A DNA stretch of 64,000 nucleotides from Amycolatopsis sp. NBC_01488 (GCF_036227105.1 NZ_CP109434.1:7908501-7972500), one strand, 5' to 3'. Counted from the stretch's first letter, positions 23,323 through 32,570 are shown. Notes: a model not told the origin generated them from the sequence alone. Numbers and translations: made by a program.

Positions 23323-26300
23323 TCAGCCGTCCATGTCGGTGTCGGAGTCGTCCCGCCGCGGCCGCTTGGCCGGCGGGGAGCCGTCCGGCGAGCCCGGTGG
23401 CGTGTGCACCGGCTTCGGGTTCGACGGCCCGGCCCCGGACGGTCCGGGCTGCGGAGCGGCGCCGGGCTGCGGCTTGACCTCTTCCCACGAGTGCCACGGA
23501 CCACCCTGCTGGGCGAACCCGGGGTCGTTGCGGTCCCAGTACGAGCGGTGCGCGTTGTCGCCGGGGTGCGGGCTCTTGTAGCGGTCTTCGTGCGCGCCGC
23601 TCGCGTTGGAGCGCTCCTTGGACTCGATGCCGTGGTAGGTGCTCTCCTGGCGGTTGTGCTCCAGGTTCTCCTTGCGGCTCCGCCCCATCCCTTCCCGGTT
23701 CCAGTTCGACCCGGCGGCCTCGTCGTGCCCGAGCACGCCGTTCTTGTGGCCCTTGATCTCGTTGCCGCTCGCGCCGGTGTAGGACTCGCCGGGCTGCTTG
23801 GTGTCGAAGCGGCGGTTCGGGTCCATCAGCCACTTCTTGTCGGCCGCCTTCCCCGCCGGGACCGGCGACAGCGCGGCGTCCTTCCACAGCGGGAGCATGT
23901 TGCCGTGGTCGTGCTTGGGGTTCTCGTACCCGGCCGCGGTCCGCCGGTCGTACTTCTGGGCCCCGCTGGGCTTCTTCGCGCCGTACTTCCCGGCCGGCGA
24001 CATCTGCTGGTAGAGCCGCCCGCCCGGCGAATGGTCCGTGCCGACGTTGTTCGGCACGTTCGTGTTGATCTTCAGGTTCGGCTTCCCGCCGCCCGTCCCG
24101 CCCGCGGCGCCCTGCGCGCTCGTGCCGCCGTTCTTGCAGCTGCCGGGGGCGAGCCCGAGTGGGTCGACCCACGCGTGCGGGTTCTCGACGTAGGCGTGCG
24201 GGTTGGGCCCGGCGCCGAGCCCGATCGGGTCCGGGCTGGCGTACCGCCCGGTCGACGGGTCGTAGTAGCGGAAGAAGTTGTAGTGCAGCCCGCTTTCGGC
24301 GTCGAAGTACTGGCCGGCGAACCGCAGGGGCGTGCCGGTCGCGGTCCGGGTCTCCTCGACGGTGGCGCCCCACAGGCTCAGCCGGGCGAACCAGGCGACG
24401 GCGCCGCGGTCGTCGACGAGCTCGGTGGGCGCGCCCGACGGGTCGGCGACGACGACGTGGAACTGCTCGCCGAGCGGCTCCCGCGGCGAGCGGAACAGCC
24501 GTTCGCGCTGGAGCACCGGCTGGAAGCTGTCCGGCTCGTAGTCCCAGACGGTGACCCGGCCGCCGGTGCCGTCCGCGTGGGCCTGCTCGACGAGCACTTG
24601 GTCGTCCCAGGTGAAGTCGACGCGCTCGGCGACGCTGACGCCGTCCGGGGCGAGCCGTTCCTTGCCGATCCGCCTGCCGAGCGGGTCGTAGGTGTAGCGC
24701 CACTGCGTGCCGTCCGGCGTCCGCACCCCGGTGAGCCGGTCCTGCGGGCCCCAGGCGTACTGCCAGGTCCCCGCGCTCTCGCTCTCCCGGAGCACGAGGC
24801 GGCCGCGCTCGTCGTGCGCGAAGCGGGTGCGCCCGGCCGTCCGGACGACCGAGCCCGCGAACGAGCGGGGCCCGACCGCGTCCTGGGCCGCCGATGCGGG
24901 CCACACGGCGTCGGTGACGTTGCCCGCGGCGTCGTAGGCGTACCGCTCGGACCAGCGCGGTGCCTGCACGCCGACGACGCGGGCGCGCTGGTCCAGCGTG
25001 AAGCCGCGCGGCCCGGTGAGCCGGTCCTGGACGCCGGTCAGCGCGCCGTCCGGCCGGTACGCGTAGGCGCGCTGCTGGCCGAGCTGCCCCGTCGCGCTGG
25101 TGATCGTCTGGGACAGCAGCTGGGTGTCCGCGGTCCACGCCTGGCTGATCGCCGCACCGGAACCGAGCACCCGGCGGACTTCACGCCCGGCGGGGTCGTA
25201 CTCGAACCGCAGGGTCCGGCCGGCCGCGTGCACGGCGAGCGGCCGGTCCTGCGCGTCGTACTCCCACACGGTCTCCGCGCCCGACGGTGTCCGGCGCCGG
25301 ATCCGGCGGCCGAGCGCGTCGTAGCCGGACTCGACGGTCCGGCCGCCGACGGTTTCGGCGGTGATCCGGCCCGCGGCGTCGCGCTGGAAGGTCACCTTGG
25401 TCCGGCCGTCGTCGGCCTCGAGCAGGTGGCCGGTCGTGCTGAACGCGTACCGCGTCGTGACCGGGCCGCAGGTGTGCTCGACCACGTTGCCCACCAGGTC
25501 GTGGCGGAACGTCGTCGTCTCCCCCGCGTGCGTCCGGGCGACGAGCTGCCCGGCGGCGTCGTAACGGTAGTCCACGGCGGTGCCGGCGAAGTCCGTCTCG
25601 CGCACCAGGTTCCCGGCGGCGTCGTACTCGTAGCGCCAGACGAGCCCCTGCTCGTTCGTGACGGCGGTGAGCCGCAGCCGCGTGTCGTAGGCGAACTCGA
25701 CGCGGGTGCCGTCCGGCTGGATCCGGGCCGCGGGCAGGTCGAAGTGCGTGGTCTCCGCCCGGGTCGTCGCGCCGGCCGCGTCGGTGTGCGCGACGTCGTT
25801 GCCCTCGCCGTCGAAGACCCAGCGGTCGACGGCGCCGCTCGCGTGCCGGTGCCACGCGAGCCGGCCGTCGACCGTGTAGCCGTAGCGCTCGACGCCGCCC
25901 AGCGGGTCGATGATGGCGCGGACGCGGCCGAAGAGGTCGCGCTCGTAGCGTGTCACGCCGCCGAGCGGGTCGGTGGTCGCGATCGGCAGGCCGCTGTCGT
26001 CCGTCTCGACGCGCAGGGTGTTGCCGAGCGCGTCGGTGACGGCGGCGACGGTGCCCGCGTCGTCGTAGGTGTAGCGGGTGGTGGCACCGGCCGGGTCGGT
26101 CACCGCGGTGAGGCTGCCGCGCTCGTCGTACTCCCAGCGCGTGACGACGCCCGGCGCCTCGGTCATCGTCAGCGGCAGGCCGAAACCGTTGCGCTCGAAG
26201 GTGATCACGGCGCCGTCGGGCCGGGTGATGGCGGCGAGGTTGCCCGCGTCGTCGTAGGTGTTGACGGTGGTGCGGCCGAGCTGGTCGGTCTGGCGCAGCA

Positions 26301-28329
26301 GGCGGTCGTGGGCGTCCCACTCGTTGACGATCGTGCCGCCGAGCGGGTCGACCTCCTTGACGACCTGGCCGGCCTCGTTGAGGTGGAACTCGGTGGTGTG
26401 CCCGAGCGAGTCCGTCGAGTAGGTGACGCGGTGCTCGGTGTCGTAGGCCATGGTGCCGGTGAAGAAGCCCCCGGCACCCTCGGTGCGCACGCACCGTCCA
26501 CTGTGGTCGTAGGTGTAGCGGTACCACTCGCCGTTGCGGTCGGTCCAGCCGATGATCCGGCCCGCCGCGTCGTAGGTGTACCGGAACGCCAGCCCAGAGC
26601 CGTTGGTCACCGCGGTGAGCCTGCCGTCGGTGTAGGCGTACCGCATCAGCTCGACCTCGGTGCCGTCGGCGGCGGCCGCGTGCAGGGCCGCGACGAGCCC
26701 GCCGTCGGTCTCCACCCGGACCGCGTAGCCGCCGCTGTGCCGGATCGCGGTGGGCACGCCGTGCTCGTCGTGCTCGAACGCGATCCGGTTGCCGTGCCGG
26801 TCGGTGACCGAGGTCAGCGGCAGTTCCGGGCCCCCGGGCGCGAAGTACAGCACGAGCGCCCGCGCGAAGTCCTCGATCAGGTAGCCGCCGTCGTCGGTGC
26901 GGGTCAGGCGGCGGTCGGGCCCCTGGCCGGCGGTGGTCCACCCGCCGACGACCGGGTGCGGGAACGCCTGGATCGTGCCGTCGGCCGCGGCGAAGGTGAC
27001 GCCGGTGCCGTCGACGGCCAGCCGCTGGTCCACTGTGGACACCCAGCTCGCGCCGAACCACCGGCCGGCGCGGCGGGCCGAGAAGTGGGTCCGCTCGAGG
27101 ACCAGCGGCAGCACGCCGAGGAACTCGGCGTCGACCTCGCTCAGCACCATCTGGCCGCTGGAGACGTCGATCGGGTCGTTCACGCAGCGCAGGTTGTCCT
27201 GCGAGCGCGGGTTCGGCTTCTCGTCCTTCAGCGGCGGCGGGCTGTCCTTGCCCTTGCCGCCGGAGCCGGGGCCGTCGAGGCCGCGGGACCCGGTCGGGCC
27301 GTCCGGAGTGGGGTCCGGGGACTTCGGGGGCTCGTCCGGTGCCTTGGACGCGGGCGGCGGGTCGGCCTTCGGGGGCGCGTCGGGGCCGCCTTTCGCGCCG
27401 GACGGCGTCGTGCCGTCGCCGTGCGCGCCCGACGGCGTCGTGCCGTCCCCCTTGGAAGTGGGCGGCGGGTCGGTCTTCGGCGGCGGCGCGTCCGGCCCGC
27501 CCTTGCCCTTCGGCCCGTCCAGCCCCTTGGGGTTGCCCTTGATGTCGATGCTCTTCGGCTTCGGCGCGGCCTTGCCCGGCTTGATGTTCTTCAACGCCTT
27601 GGCCGCATCCGCGAACAGATCACCGGCCCGCTTCAGCAGCGGAATCAACGCCTGCAACGCCTTGACCAACCGCTTGACCAGATCCGCGATCTTCGACGCC
27701 GTCTTCGCCACCGCATTGATCACCTGCGGCACGACCCACGTCATCCCGATCCCCAGCGTGAACACCACCTGCAACGCCCAGCTGATCAAATGCCCGACCA
27801 GCTCCGCGATGATGTCCCGCACCAACGCCCGCACCGCACCGACGACCTCACCCGCCGTCTTCACCCCACTGGACGCACCCTCGCAGCCCTTCTGCGCCGT
27901 CTCCAGCAACGTCACCGTGTCCTGCGCACGCTGGCGGTAGGCGTCTCCGGCGGTGCCGGTCCAGGACGCCGTGTCGGTCTTGACCATGCCGGTGAGGTCC
28001 TCGCCGATGCTGCCCAGTTCCGTGGCGACGTTCTTCCACGTCTCCGACTGCGCGGCGATCTCATCGGCGTTGCCGGTCAGCCCGTTCAGCGCTTCCTTCA
28101 ACGGTCCGACATGCTCGATCAACCACCCCACCCCGGCAGCCAGGATCGCGCCGAACGGATCCATCGCCATCGACAACGCATCCAGCGCCGTCCCGACCGC
28201 ACCCATCGCGACCGACGCCCAGTCACCCGACTCGATCGCCGACTTGAGGTCGTTCGCCGATTCCAGCAACGAAATGCCGGAGTACGCCTTGGTCGAGTCC
28301 TTGGTCTCCGCGACCAGCGGATTGCTCAC
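23323..28329 (-). CDS. WXG-RHS polymorphic toxin, type VII secretion effector
   Basis: A 1668-residue protein. Residues 1-200 are a helical WXG100-like secretion domain (W123-T-G) with hydrophobic helices near 150-190. A Pro/Gly-rich linker covers about 255-380. DUF6531 and some twenty YD/RHS repeats (YDAAGN, DPLG, RYTYD types) run from about 384 to the core end SGRYASPDPIGLG near 1364. The tip PLGLAP at 1387 marks the pretoxin junction. The final 280 residues are unlike known toxins that I recognise: charged, with KHDHGNMLPLW, GVLGHDEAAG and STYHGIE motifs and a basic tail. A GTG start at 28329 is the last gene of an EspG/PPE locus. Confidence 0.88.
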   Translation of the reverse strand: MSNPLVAETKDSTKAYSGISLLESANDLKSAIESGDWASVAMGAVGTALDALSMAMDPFGAILAAGVGWLIEHVGPLKEALNGLTGNADEIAAQSETWKNVATELGSIGEDLTGMVKTDTASWTGTAGDAYRQRAQDTVTLLETAQKGCEGASSGVKTAGEVVGAVRALVRDIIAELVGHLISWALQVVFTLGIGMTWVVPQVINAVAKTASKIADLVKRLVKALQALIPLLKRAGDLFADAAKALKNIKPGKAAPKPKSIDIKGNPKGLDGPKGKGGPDAPPPKTDPPPTSKGDGTTPSGAHGDGTTPSGAKGGPDAPPKADPPPASKAPDEPPKSPDPTPDGPTGSRGLDGPGSGGKGKDSPPPLKDEKPNPRSQDNLRCVNDPIDVSSGQMVLSEVDAEFLGVLPLVLERTHFSARRAGRWFGASWVSTVDQRLAVDGTGVTFAAADGTIQAFPHPVVGGWTTAGQGPDRRLTRTDDGGYLIEDFARALVLYFAPGGPELPLTSVTDRHGNRIAFEHDEHGVPTAIRHSGGYAVRVETDGGLVAALHAAAADGTEVELMRYAYTDGRLTAVTNGSGLAFRYTYDAAGRIIGWTDRNGEWYRYTYDHSGRCVRTEGAGGFFTGTMAYDTEHRVTYSTDSLGHTTEFHLNEAGQVVKEVDPLGGTIVNEWDAHDRLLRQTDQLGRTTVNTYDDAGNLAAITRPDGAVITFERNGFGLPLTMTEAPGVVTRWEYDERGSLTAVTDPAGATTRYTYDDAGTVAAVTDALGNTLRVETDDSGLPIATTDPLGGVTRYERDLFGRVRAIIDPLGGVERYGYTVDGRLAWHRHASGAVDRWVFDGEGNDVAHTDAAGATTRAETTHFDLPAARIQPDGTRVEFAYDTRLRLTAVTNEQGLVWRYEYDAAGNLVRETDFAGTAVDYRYDAAGQLVARTHAGETTTFRHDLVGNVVEHTCGPVTTRYAFSTTGHLLEADDGRTKVTFQRDAAGRITAETVGGRTVESGYDALGRRIRRRTPSGAETVWEYDAQDRPLAVHAAGRTLRFEYDPAGREVRRVLGSGAAISQAWTADTQLLSQTITSATGQLGQQRAYAYRPDGALTGVQDRLTGPRGFTLDQRARVVGVQAPRWSERYAYDAAGNVTDAVWPASAAQDAVGPRSFAGSVVRTAGRTRFAHDERGRLVLRESESAGTWQYAWGPQDRLTGVRTPDGTQWRYTYDPLGRRIGKERLAPDGVSVAERVDFTWDDQVLVEQAHADGTGGRVTVWDYEPDSFQPVLQRERLFRSPREPLGEQFHVVVADPSGAPTELVDDRGAVAWFARLSLWGATVEETRTATGTPLRFAGQYFDAESGLHYNFFRYYDPSTGRYASPDPIGLGAGPNPHAYVENPHAWVDPLGLAPGSCKNGGTSAQGAAGGTGGGKPNLKINTNVPNNVGTDHSPGGRLYQQMSPAGKYGAKKPSGAQKYDRRTAAGYENPKHDHGNMLPLWKDAALSPVPAGKAADKKWLMDPNRRFDTKQPGESYTGASGNEIKGHKNGVLGHDEAAGSNWNREGMGRSRKENLEHNRQESTYHGIESKERSNASGAHEDRYKSPHPGDNAHRSYWDRNDPGFAQQGGPWHSWEEVKPQPGAAPQPGPSGAGPSNPKPVHTPPGSPDGSPPAKRPRRDDSDTDMDG
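27028..27040. repeat. 13-base palindrome GTCCACTGTGGAC
   Basis: Exact copy inside the RHS gene. See 8120-8132 and 36597-36609. Confidence 0.5.
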
Positions 28330-28363
28330 TGTGAAGCCTTCCTGCCGGCCACGATCGGCCGGG

Positions 28364-28909
28364 TCACCAGGGGTTGTTGTCGTCCTCGTCGGGGTCCGTG
28401 CGCCGCCGCGACGGCGGCGGGGCCGGCGGCGGCGGGGCCGCCGTGCCGCCCGCCGGGGACGGCGGCACGGGGCCCGGCTCGGCGGGCGGTGGCGCGTCGT
28501 CCGGCTCGTCCGGGTCGGGGAACCGGCCGCGCAGCGAGTCGAGCAGCGCGGCGCGGGTCTCGCGGTCCTCGTCGCCGAGCTGCTCGGTCATCACCCCGGC
28601 CACCTTGTCGGCGATGCCGGCCTGCGCCCGGCGCATCGTGGCCAGGATCGTCCGGGAGAGCTCCTCCAGCGGGAACGACTTGACCTTGGTGCCGAACGTC
28701 AGGTCGGTGACCGTGCCGTCGGCGCCGACCGTGACGCTCACGGCGCCGTCGCCGCTGCTCGCGGTCAGCCGCAGCCGTTCGGTCTGCTCCTGCGCGGCCT
28801 GGTAGCGCTCGGCCTTGGCCGCGAACCCGGCCGCCCAGTCGTCCATCCGGCGGATGGTCTCGTCCGGGTCCCGGATCAGGTCGCCCAGGCCGTTGTTCGG
28901 GCTCGTCAT
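28364..28909 (-). CDS. YbaB/EbfC family protein of the type VII locus
   Basis: A 181-residue protein. The core (AERYQAAQEQTERLRLTASSGDGAVSVTV then GTVTDLTFGTKVKSFPLEELSRTILATMRRAQ) matches the YbaB/EbfC DNA-binding-like fold, and the last 50 residues are a disordered acidic and Pro-rich tail. In actinobacteria such proteins recur beside ESX substrates, where their job is unclear. ATG 28909 overlaps the stop of the EspC-like gene (ATGA). The toxin gene follows 34 bases later, so all are in one operon. Confidence 0.8.
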   Translation of the reverse strand: MTSPNNGLGDLIRDPDETIRRMDDWAAGFAAKAERYQAAQEQTERLRLTASSGDGAVSVTVGADGTVTDLTFGTKVKSFPLEELSRTILATMRRAQAGIADKVAGVMTEQLGDEDRETRAALLDSLRGRFPDPDEPDDAPPPAEPGPVPPSPAGGTAAPPPPAPPPSRRRTDPDEDDNNPW

Positions 28910-29250
28910 GCCTGCGCCCGCACTTCCGCCGTGCGCGGCGCGGCTGTCAGCTGCCGTTCGAACGGCTGGGCGTTGCCCTCTTCACCGTCGCGGTAGGACT
29001 GCGCCGCGGTCTTGACGTTGTCGGAGAGCCCGCGCACGCCTTCCGTCGACGCGTCCAGCGCTTCCTTCGCCTTCTCCCCCGTCGGCCGGATGATCGGCGG
29101 GAGGAACGCGCACAGCAGCCCGTAGGCGTGGTCCGACATCGCCGTGTCGGCCGCGGACGCCGCCGTGGTGAGCCGGTCCACCAGGCTCTCGACGTGGCTC
29201 GCGTGCGCGACCAGCTCGTCCGGCTCTACCTCGAAGCCTGCGGCCGTCAT
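28906..29250 (-). CDS. EspC-like type VII secretion target protein
   Basis: A 114-residue helical protein (ELVAHASHVESLVDRLTTAASAADTAM...). The pattern of a small two-helix protein of about 100 residues beginning GFEVEPDELVAHA is that of ESX secretion-associated EspC/DUF2580 proteins, usually co-secreted with PPE or toxin partners. ATG 29250 is chosen for its conserved MTAAGFEVEPD beginning; it lies 4 bases after the PPE-like gene's stop. There is no classical W-x-G, so it likely pairs with a WXG-bearing neighbour. Confidence 0.75.
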   Translation of the reverse strand: MTAAGFEVEPDELVAHASHVESLVDRLTTAASAADTAMSDHAYGLLCAFLPPIIRPTGEKAKEALDASTEGVRGLSDNVKTAAQSYRDGEEGNAQPFERQLTAAPRTAEVRAQA

Positions 29251-29254
29251 GCGC

Positions 29255-31231
29255 TCACTTCCAATCCTGGTTCTTCCAGTCACCGATCACCGGGGGCGCC
29301 ACCGCTTCTTCGCCCGCGAAGAAGTTCGGGTCGTCGCTCTCGAGGTAGTCGGCTGCCTTGTGTTCCTTGTCGTCTTCCTTCTTGCCGCCCTTGGCACCGG
29401 CACCCATGCCGCCCATGCCCGGGCTGCCCGCCGCACCGGCCTTGCCGCCCATGCCCGCGTTCCGCGCGGCGGCCGCTTCGGCCTCCGCGGCCGCGCCGGA
29501 CGCGGCGCCGCCGCTCAGGCTGCCCGCGCCGCGCATGCCCGCGCCACCGGCACCGGCGCCGCCGATGCCGCCGCCGGCCCCGCCACCGCCGATGCCGCCG
29601 AGCCGGCTCGCGATGCTTTCGCCGTTGATCCCGCCGCCCCGGCCGACGGTCGGCATCTTGCCGGTGCCGACACCCCCGCCGGGGATGCCGCCCGGGCCGG
29701 TGCCGAGCGGCAGGCCGGTGAGCGGGTCGATGCCGGGCGAGGGGAAGCCGGGGAGCGGGCTGCCGCCGCGGATGCTGCCGCCGCCCCCGCCCGAGACGTC
29801 CGGGATGGTGGGGATCGACGGCGGCGTGTAGCCACCGCCGCCGGTGCTCCCGCCGATGCCGGAGGGCGTGAAGCCGGCCGACGTCGTCGAGTCGCCGCCG
29901 ATCGGCATCGACGAGCCGGGGATGCCCGCGCCGGTGAAGCTGCCGCCACCCGGCGTGCCGGGGGTGTCGAAGTTCGGCGGGGTGAAGCCGGAGCCGCCCG
30001 AGCCGCCGATGCCACTGCCGCCCACGCCGCTGCCGCCACCGGGGATCCCGCTGCCCGAGAAACCGGAACCGCCCGAGCCGTCACCCGGGATGCCGCTCCC
30101 GGGAATACCACTGCCGGGGAGGCCACTGCCGGAGAAGCCGGAGCCGCCGGTTCCCGAGCCGCCGCCCGGGATGCCCGCGCCGCCGTAGGCGCCGCTGCCG
30201 CCGGCGCCGCCCGGGCCGTCGAGCGCGGCCGCGTCGAGGCCGGCCGGGGTCCGGCCCGCCGCCGTGGGGTCGAGCGCCGGGTCCGTCGCGGTCCGCGGCA
30301 TCAGCGGCTGGGCACCGCCCGTCCCGGCGCCGCCCGAGGCCGGGGTGCCGGCCAGGCGCGGCGACGCGGTGGCCGTCGGGAGCTTCGGCGGGGCGGGGAA
30401 CCGCGGCGTGGCGACCGCGCCGCCGATCGTGTCGTCGTACTGCGTCATGATCTGCGCCGCGTGGTCCCGGGCGGCCGTCTGCGCCCGGTAGGTCTGCATG
30501 GCCTCGCCGGCCGCCGCCGCGTACTGCACCGGGTCGGTCATCGACATCAGCCGCTGGTTGGTGCTCTGCAGGTCGAACTGCACCGGCGGGTTGGCCGCCA
30601 TCTGCCGCTGGGTCTCGTTGAGCGCCTGCGAGTGGATCTCCTGCTGGCGCCCGGCCAGCGTCGCGCCCTGCGCGGTCGCGCCCAGCCACTTGCCGACGCC
30701 GGCGAGGTGCTGGCGGACGGCGTCACCGGCATGGCCCTGCCAGTTGCTGGTGCTCGCGTTGATCGCGCTGGCCAGGGTCTGCTGGTGGGTGCCCAGGTCG
30801 TTGCCGACGCGCACCCACTCCTCCGACGTCTCCGCGACGGTCGCCGGGTTGGCGTCCTGCGTGATGGCGTCGTTCATCTGCTCGTGGCTGGCGTTGGCCC
30901 ACAGCGTCTTCGGGGCGCCGCCGTTCTCGCGCATGGCGAGGCCGTCGTCGAGGCCGTGCTTGGCGTCGTCGAGGTGCTGCTGGTAGAGCTCCTGGATCTT
31001 CTTGTCGCGCAGCACCGGGTCGACGGCGGGGCCGAGCCAGCCGGCCCGGATCTCGTCGTCGATCTGCTTGGTGGCCATCTCGCGGATCTCGTCGCCCGAA
31101 GGCGAGTTGTCCGTGGTCAGCGGCCCGACGTAGTACTTGGACGACGAATCGGCCGTCACGTCGTAGAGCGGGCTGCGCGGGTTGTAGTCCGGCGACGAGG
31201 GGTCCGACACGGACTCGGCGGTGGCTGCCAC
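29255..31231 (-). CDS. PPE-like protein with Gly-rich repeats
   Basis: A 658-residue type VII substrate. An N-terminal helical region contains the turn NWQGHAGDAV (Trp164-Gln-Gly166) and long helices up to about residue 310. From about 340 to 600 the protein is a Gly/Ser/Pro repeat region of units such as GSGIPGGGSG, comparable in style to mycobacterial PPE/PGRS tails. The C-terminus is short and acidic (GKKEDDKEHKAADYLESDD). It begins with GTG 31231 after AGGGAGA. The neighbouring EspG should be its chaperone. Surface exposure is inferred. Confidence 0.8.
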   Translation of the reverse strand: MAATAESVSDPSSPDYNPRSPLYDVTADSSSKYYVGPLTTDNSPSGDEIREMATKQIDDEIRAGWLGPAVDPVLRDKKIQELYQQHLDDAKHGLDDGLAMRENGGAPKTLWANASHEQMNDAITQDANPATVAETSEEWVRVGNDLGTHQQTLASAINASTSNWQGHAGDAVRQHLAGVGKWLGATAQGATLAGRQQEIHSQALNETQRQMAANPPVQFDLQSTNQRLMSMTDPVQYAAAAGEAMQTYRAQTAARDHAAQIMTQYDDTIGGAVATPRFPAPPKLPTATASPRLAGTPASGGAGTGGAQPLMPRTATDPALDPTAAGRTPAGLDAAALDGPGGAGGSGAYGGAGIPGGGSGTGGSGFSGSGLPGSGIPGSGIPGDGSGGSGFSGSGIPGGGSGVGGSGIGGSGGSGFTPPNFDTPGTPGGGSFTGAGIPGSSMPIGGDSTTSAGFTPSGIGGSTGGGGYTPPSIPTIPDVSGGGGGSIRGGSPLPGFPSPGIDPLTGLPLGTGPGGIPGGGVGTGKMPTVGRGGGINGESIASRLGGIGGGGAGGGIGGAGAGGAGMRGAGSLSGGAASGAAAEAEAAAARNAGMGGKAGAAGSPGMGGMGAGAKGGKKEDDKEHKAADYLESDDPNFFAGEEAVAPPVIGDWKNQDWK

Positions 31232-31239
31232 GGTCTCCC

Positions 31240-31707
31240 TCAGCTCTGGTCGGCGGTCGGGAGCGAGGTCAGCGTCGTGCGCGTGGTCTCTTCCCGGGAC
31301 TTGTAGTTCTGCTTGGCCAGCTTGATGGCCTCGATGTAGGTCGGGAACTCCTGGCGGGCGGCCTGCAGCTGGGTGACCAGGCCGTGCTCGTCGGCCGCGG
31401 TGCTCACCATGTGCGCGGACACCCACTGGCCGGTCGCGGTCCTGCTCATCGCCGGCGCGTCGTGCAGCCGCTGCAGGTTGGCCCAGCGCTGCTCGAGCGA
31501 CTCGAGCACGCCTTCGAGGGCCTCGATCAGCTGGTTGCCCGTGGTGTCGTCGATGGCGAAGCCACCGGACTGCGCGAGCCGCTTCAGCTGGGCGCCGGCG
31601 AGGCCGACGCGGACCGCCGCGAGCGCCTTCGTCTCGGGGGTCGTCGCGGACTGCAGCTGCGCGGTCGCCTGGAGAGCCTGGGCCGCCGCCTCGGTCTCTT
31701 CCGTCAT
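31240..31707 (-). CDS. Hypothetical helical protein of the type VII locus
   Basis: A 155-residue, almost wholly helical protein rich in Ala, Gln and Glu (AAAQALQATAQLQSATTPETKALAAVRVGLAGAQLKRL, later LEGVLESLEQRWANLQRL). No family is recognised. It lies between espG and the PPE-like gene, 8 and 20 bases from them, and so is part of the same transcript. It may be a structural or co-secreted partner of the PPE-like protein. ATG 31707 follows AAGGAACAG. Confidence 0.65.
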   Translation of the reverse strand: MTEETEAAAQALQATAQLQSATTPETKALAAVRVGLAGAQLKRLAQSGGFAIDDTTGNQLIEALEGVLESLEQRWANLQRLHDAPAMSRTATGQWVSAHMVSTAADEHGLVTQLQAARQEFPTYIEAIKLAKQNYKSREETTRTTLTSLPTADQS

Positions 31708-31727
31708 CAGAAGCTGTTCCTTCCCGG

Positions 31728-32570
31728 TCAGTAGACGGCGGCGATCGCTTCGCGGATCGCGCGCGCGAGATCGGCGCGGCCGGCCGGCACGTATTCGGCC
31801 GTGAGCTCGCCCGACTCGCCGGTCGTGGTGTGCACCAGGTAACGGCCGTCGGCGGTGTCGAGCCAGCTCAGCGGTTCACCCGCGAGGCGCTCGCCGCGCC
31901 TGCCCTGCGCGCTGACGGCGATGTGGCCGCCGCCCAGCCGCGGCTCGGCCAGCACCCGCTCGAGCACCGCGACGTCCGACGGCTTCGGCGCCGCGGGCCG
32001 CCGGCCGGGTCGCACCACGGCCTTGACCTCGATCATGCCGAAGGCGTCGGTCTCTTCCTCGTCGAACTCGGCGTCCGCGATCCGCTTCGCCGCCATGGCC
32101 GAGACCTCGCGCCCGGCGGCGCGGTGCACGACGTGCTTGCCGGTGGTCGCGGCCGGGGCCGGCGGCAGCACGCCGGTGACGACCTCGACCAGGTCCTCGT
32201 CGGCGAACAGCGAGAACAGCAGCTCGTCGGTGTCCGGGGCCTGGGTGATGCCGAGCGCCTGGGCGCCGTCGGTGACCACCAGCACGGCGACGTCGGCGCC
32301 GAGGCCGTCGATCCCGCTCACCGCAACCGAAACGCGCGGCTCGGCCAGCAGCTCGAACGCCGTCCGCACCCCGGGGTGCAGTTCGCCCGACACGGAAAGC
32401 CGTCGTTCCTCGAGCGCGTCGTACACCTGGCGCGCGACCCGCACGAACCGCACCGGGTCCGCCGGGAGGTTGCCCGCGCGCAGCGGGTAGCGCCGGACGT
32501 CGCCACCGGTAGCACGGCCGACGACGAGGGCTTCGACGACCTCGAGGACGAACTCGAACCTGTCCGCCAT
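31728..32570 (-). CDS. espG: EspG-family type VII secretion chaperone
   Basis: A 280-residue cytoplasmic protein with the EspG pattern: an alpha/beta domain with long strands (VRVSVAVSGIDG, DVAVLVVTDGAQALGI), a central YLVHTTTGE strand, and a C-terminal helix ADLARAIREAIAAVY. EspG proteins bind the tips of PPE proteins and deliver them to the ESX secretion machine. ATG 32570 follows AGGGGAA, giving MADRFEFVLEVVEALVVG. It is the first gene of the effector operon. No ESX core genes (eccB, eccC, mycP) are within the window, so the chaperone must serve a machine encoded elsewhere. Confidence 0.82.
   Translation of the reverse strand: MADRFEFVLEVVEALVVGRATGGDVRRYPLRAGNLPADPVRFVRVARQVYDALEERRLSVSGELHPGVRTAFELLAEPRVSVAVSGIDGLGADVAVLVVTDGAQALGITQAPDTDELLFSLFADEDLVEVVTGVLPPAPAATTGKHVVHRAAGREVSAMAAKRIADAEFDEEETDAFGMIEVKAVVRPGRRPAAPKPSDVAVLERVLAEPRLGGGHIAVSAQGRRGERLAGEPLSWLDTADGRYLVHTTTGESGELTAEYVPAGRADLARAIREAIAAVY

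Noticed and set aside
29400..30250. Tandem DNA repeat or CRISPR-like array
   Set aside because: The repeats are degenerate Gly/Ser codons within the PPE-like gene, without constant spacer structure.
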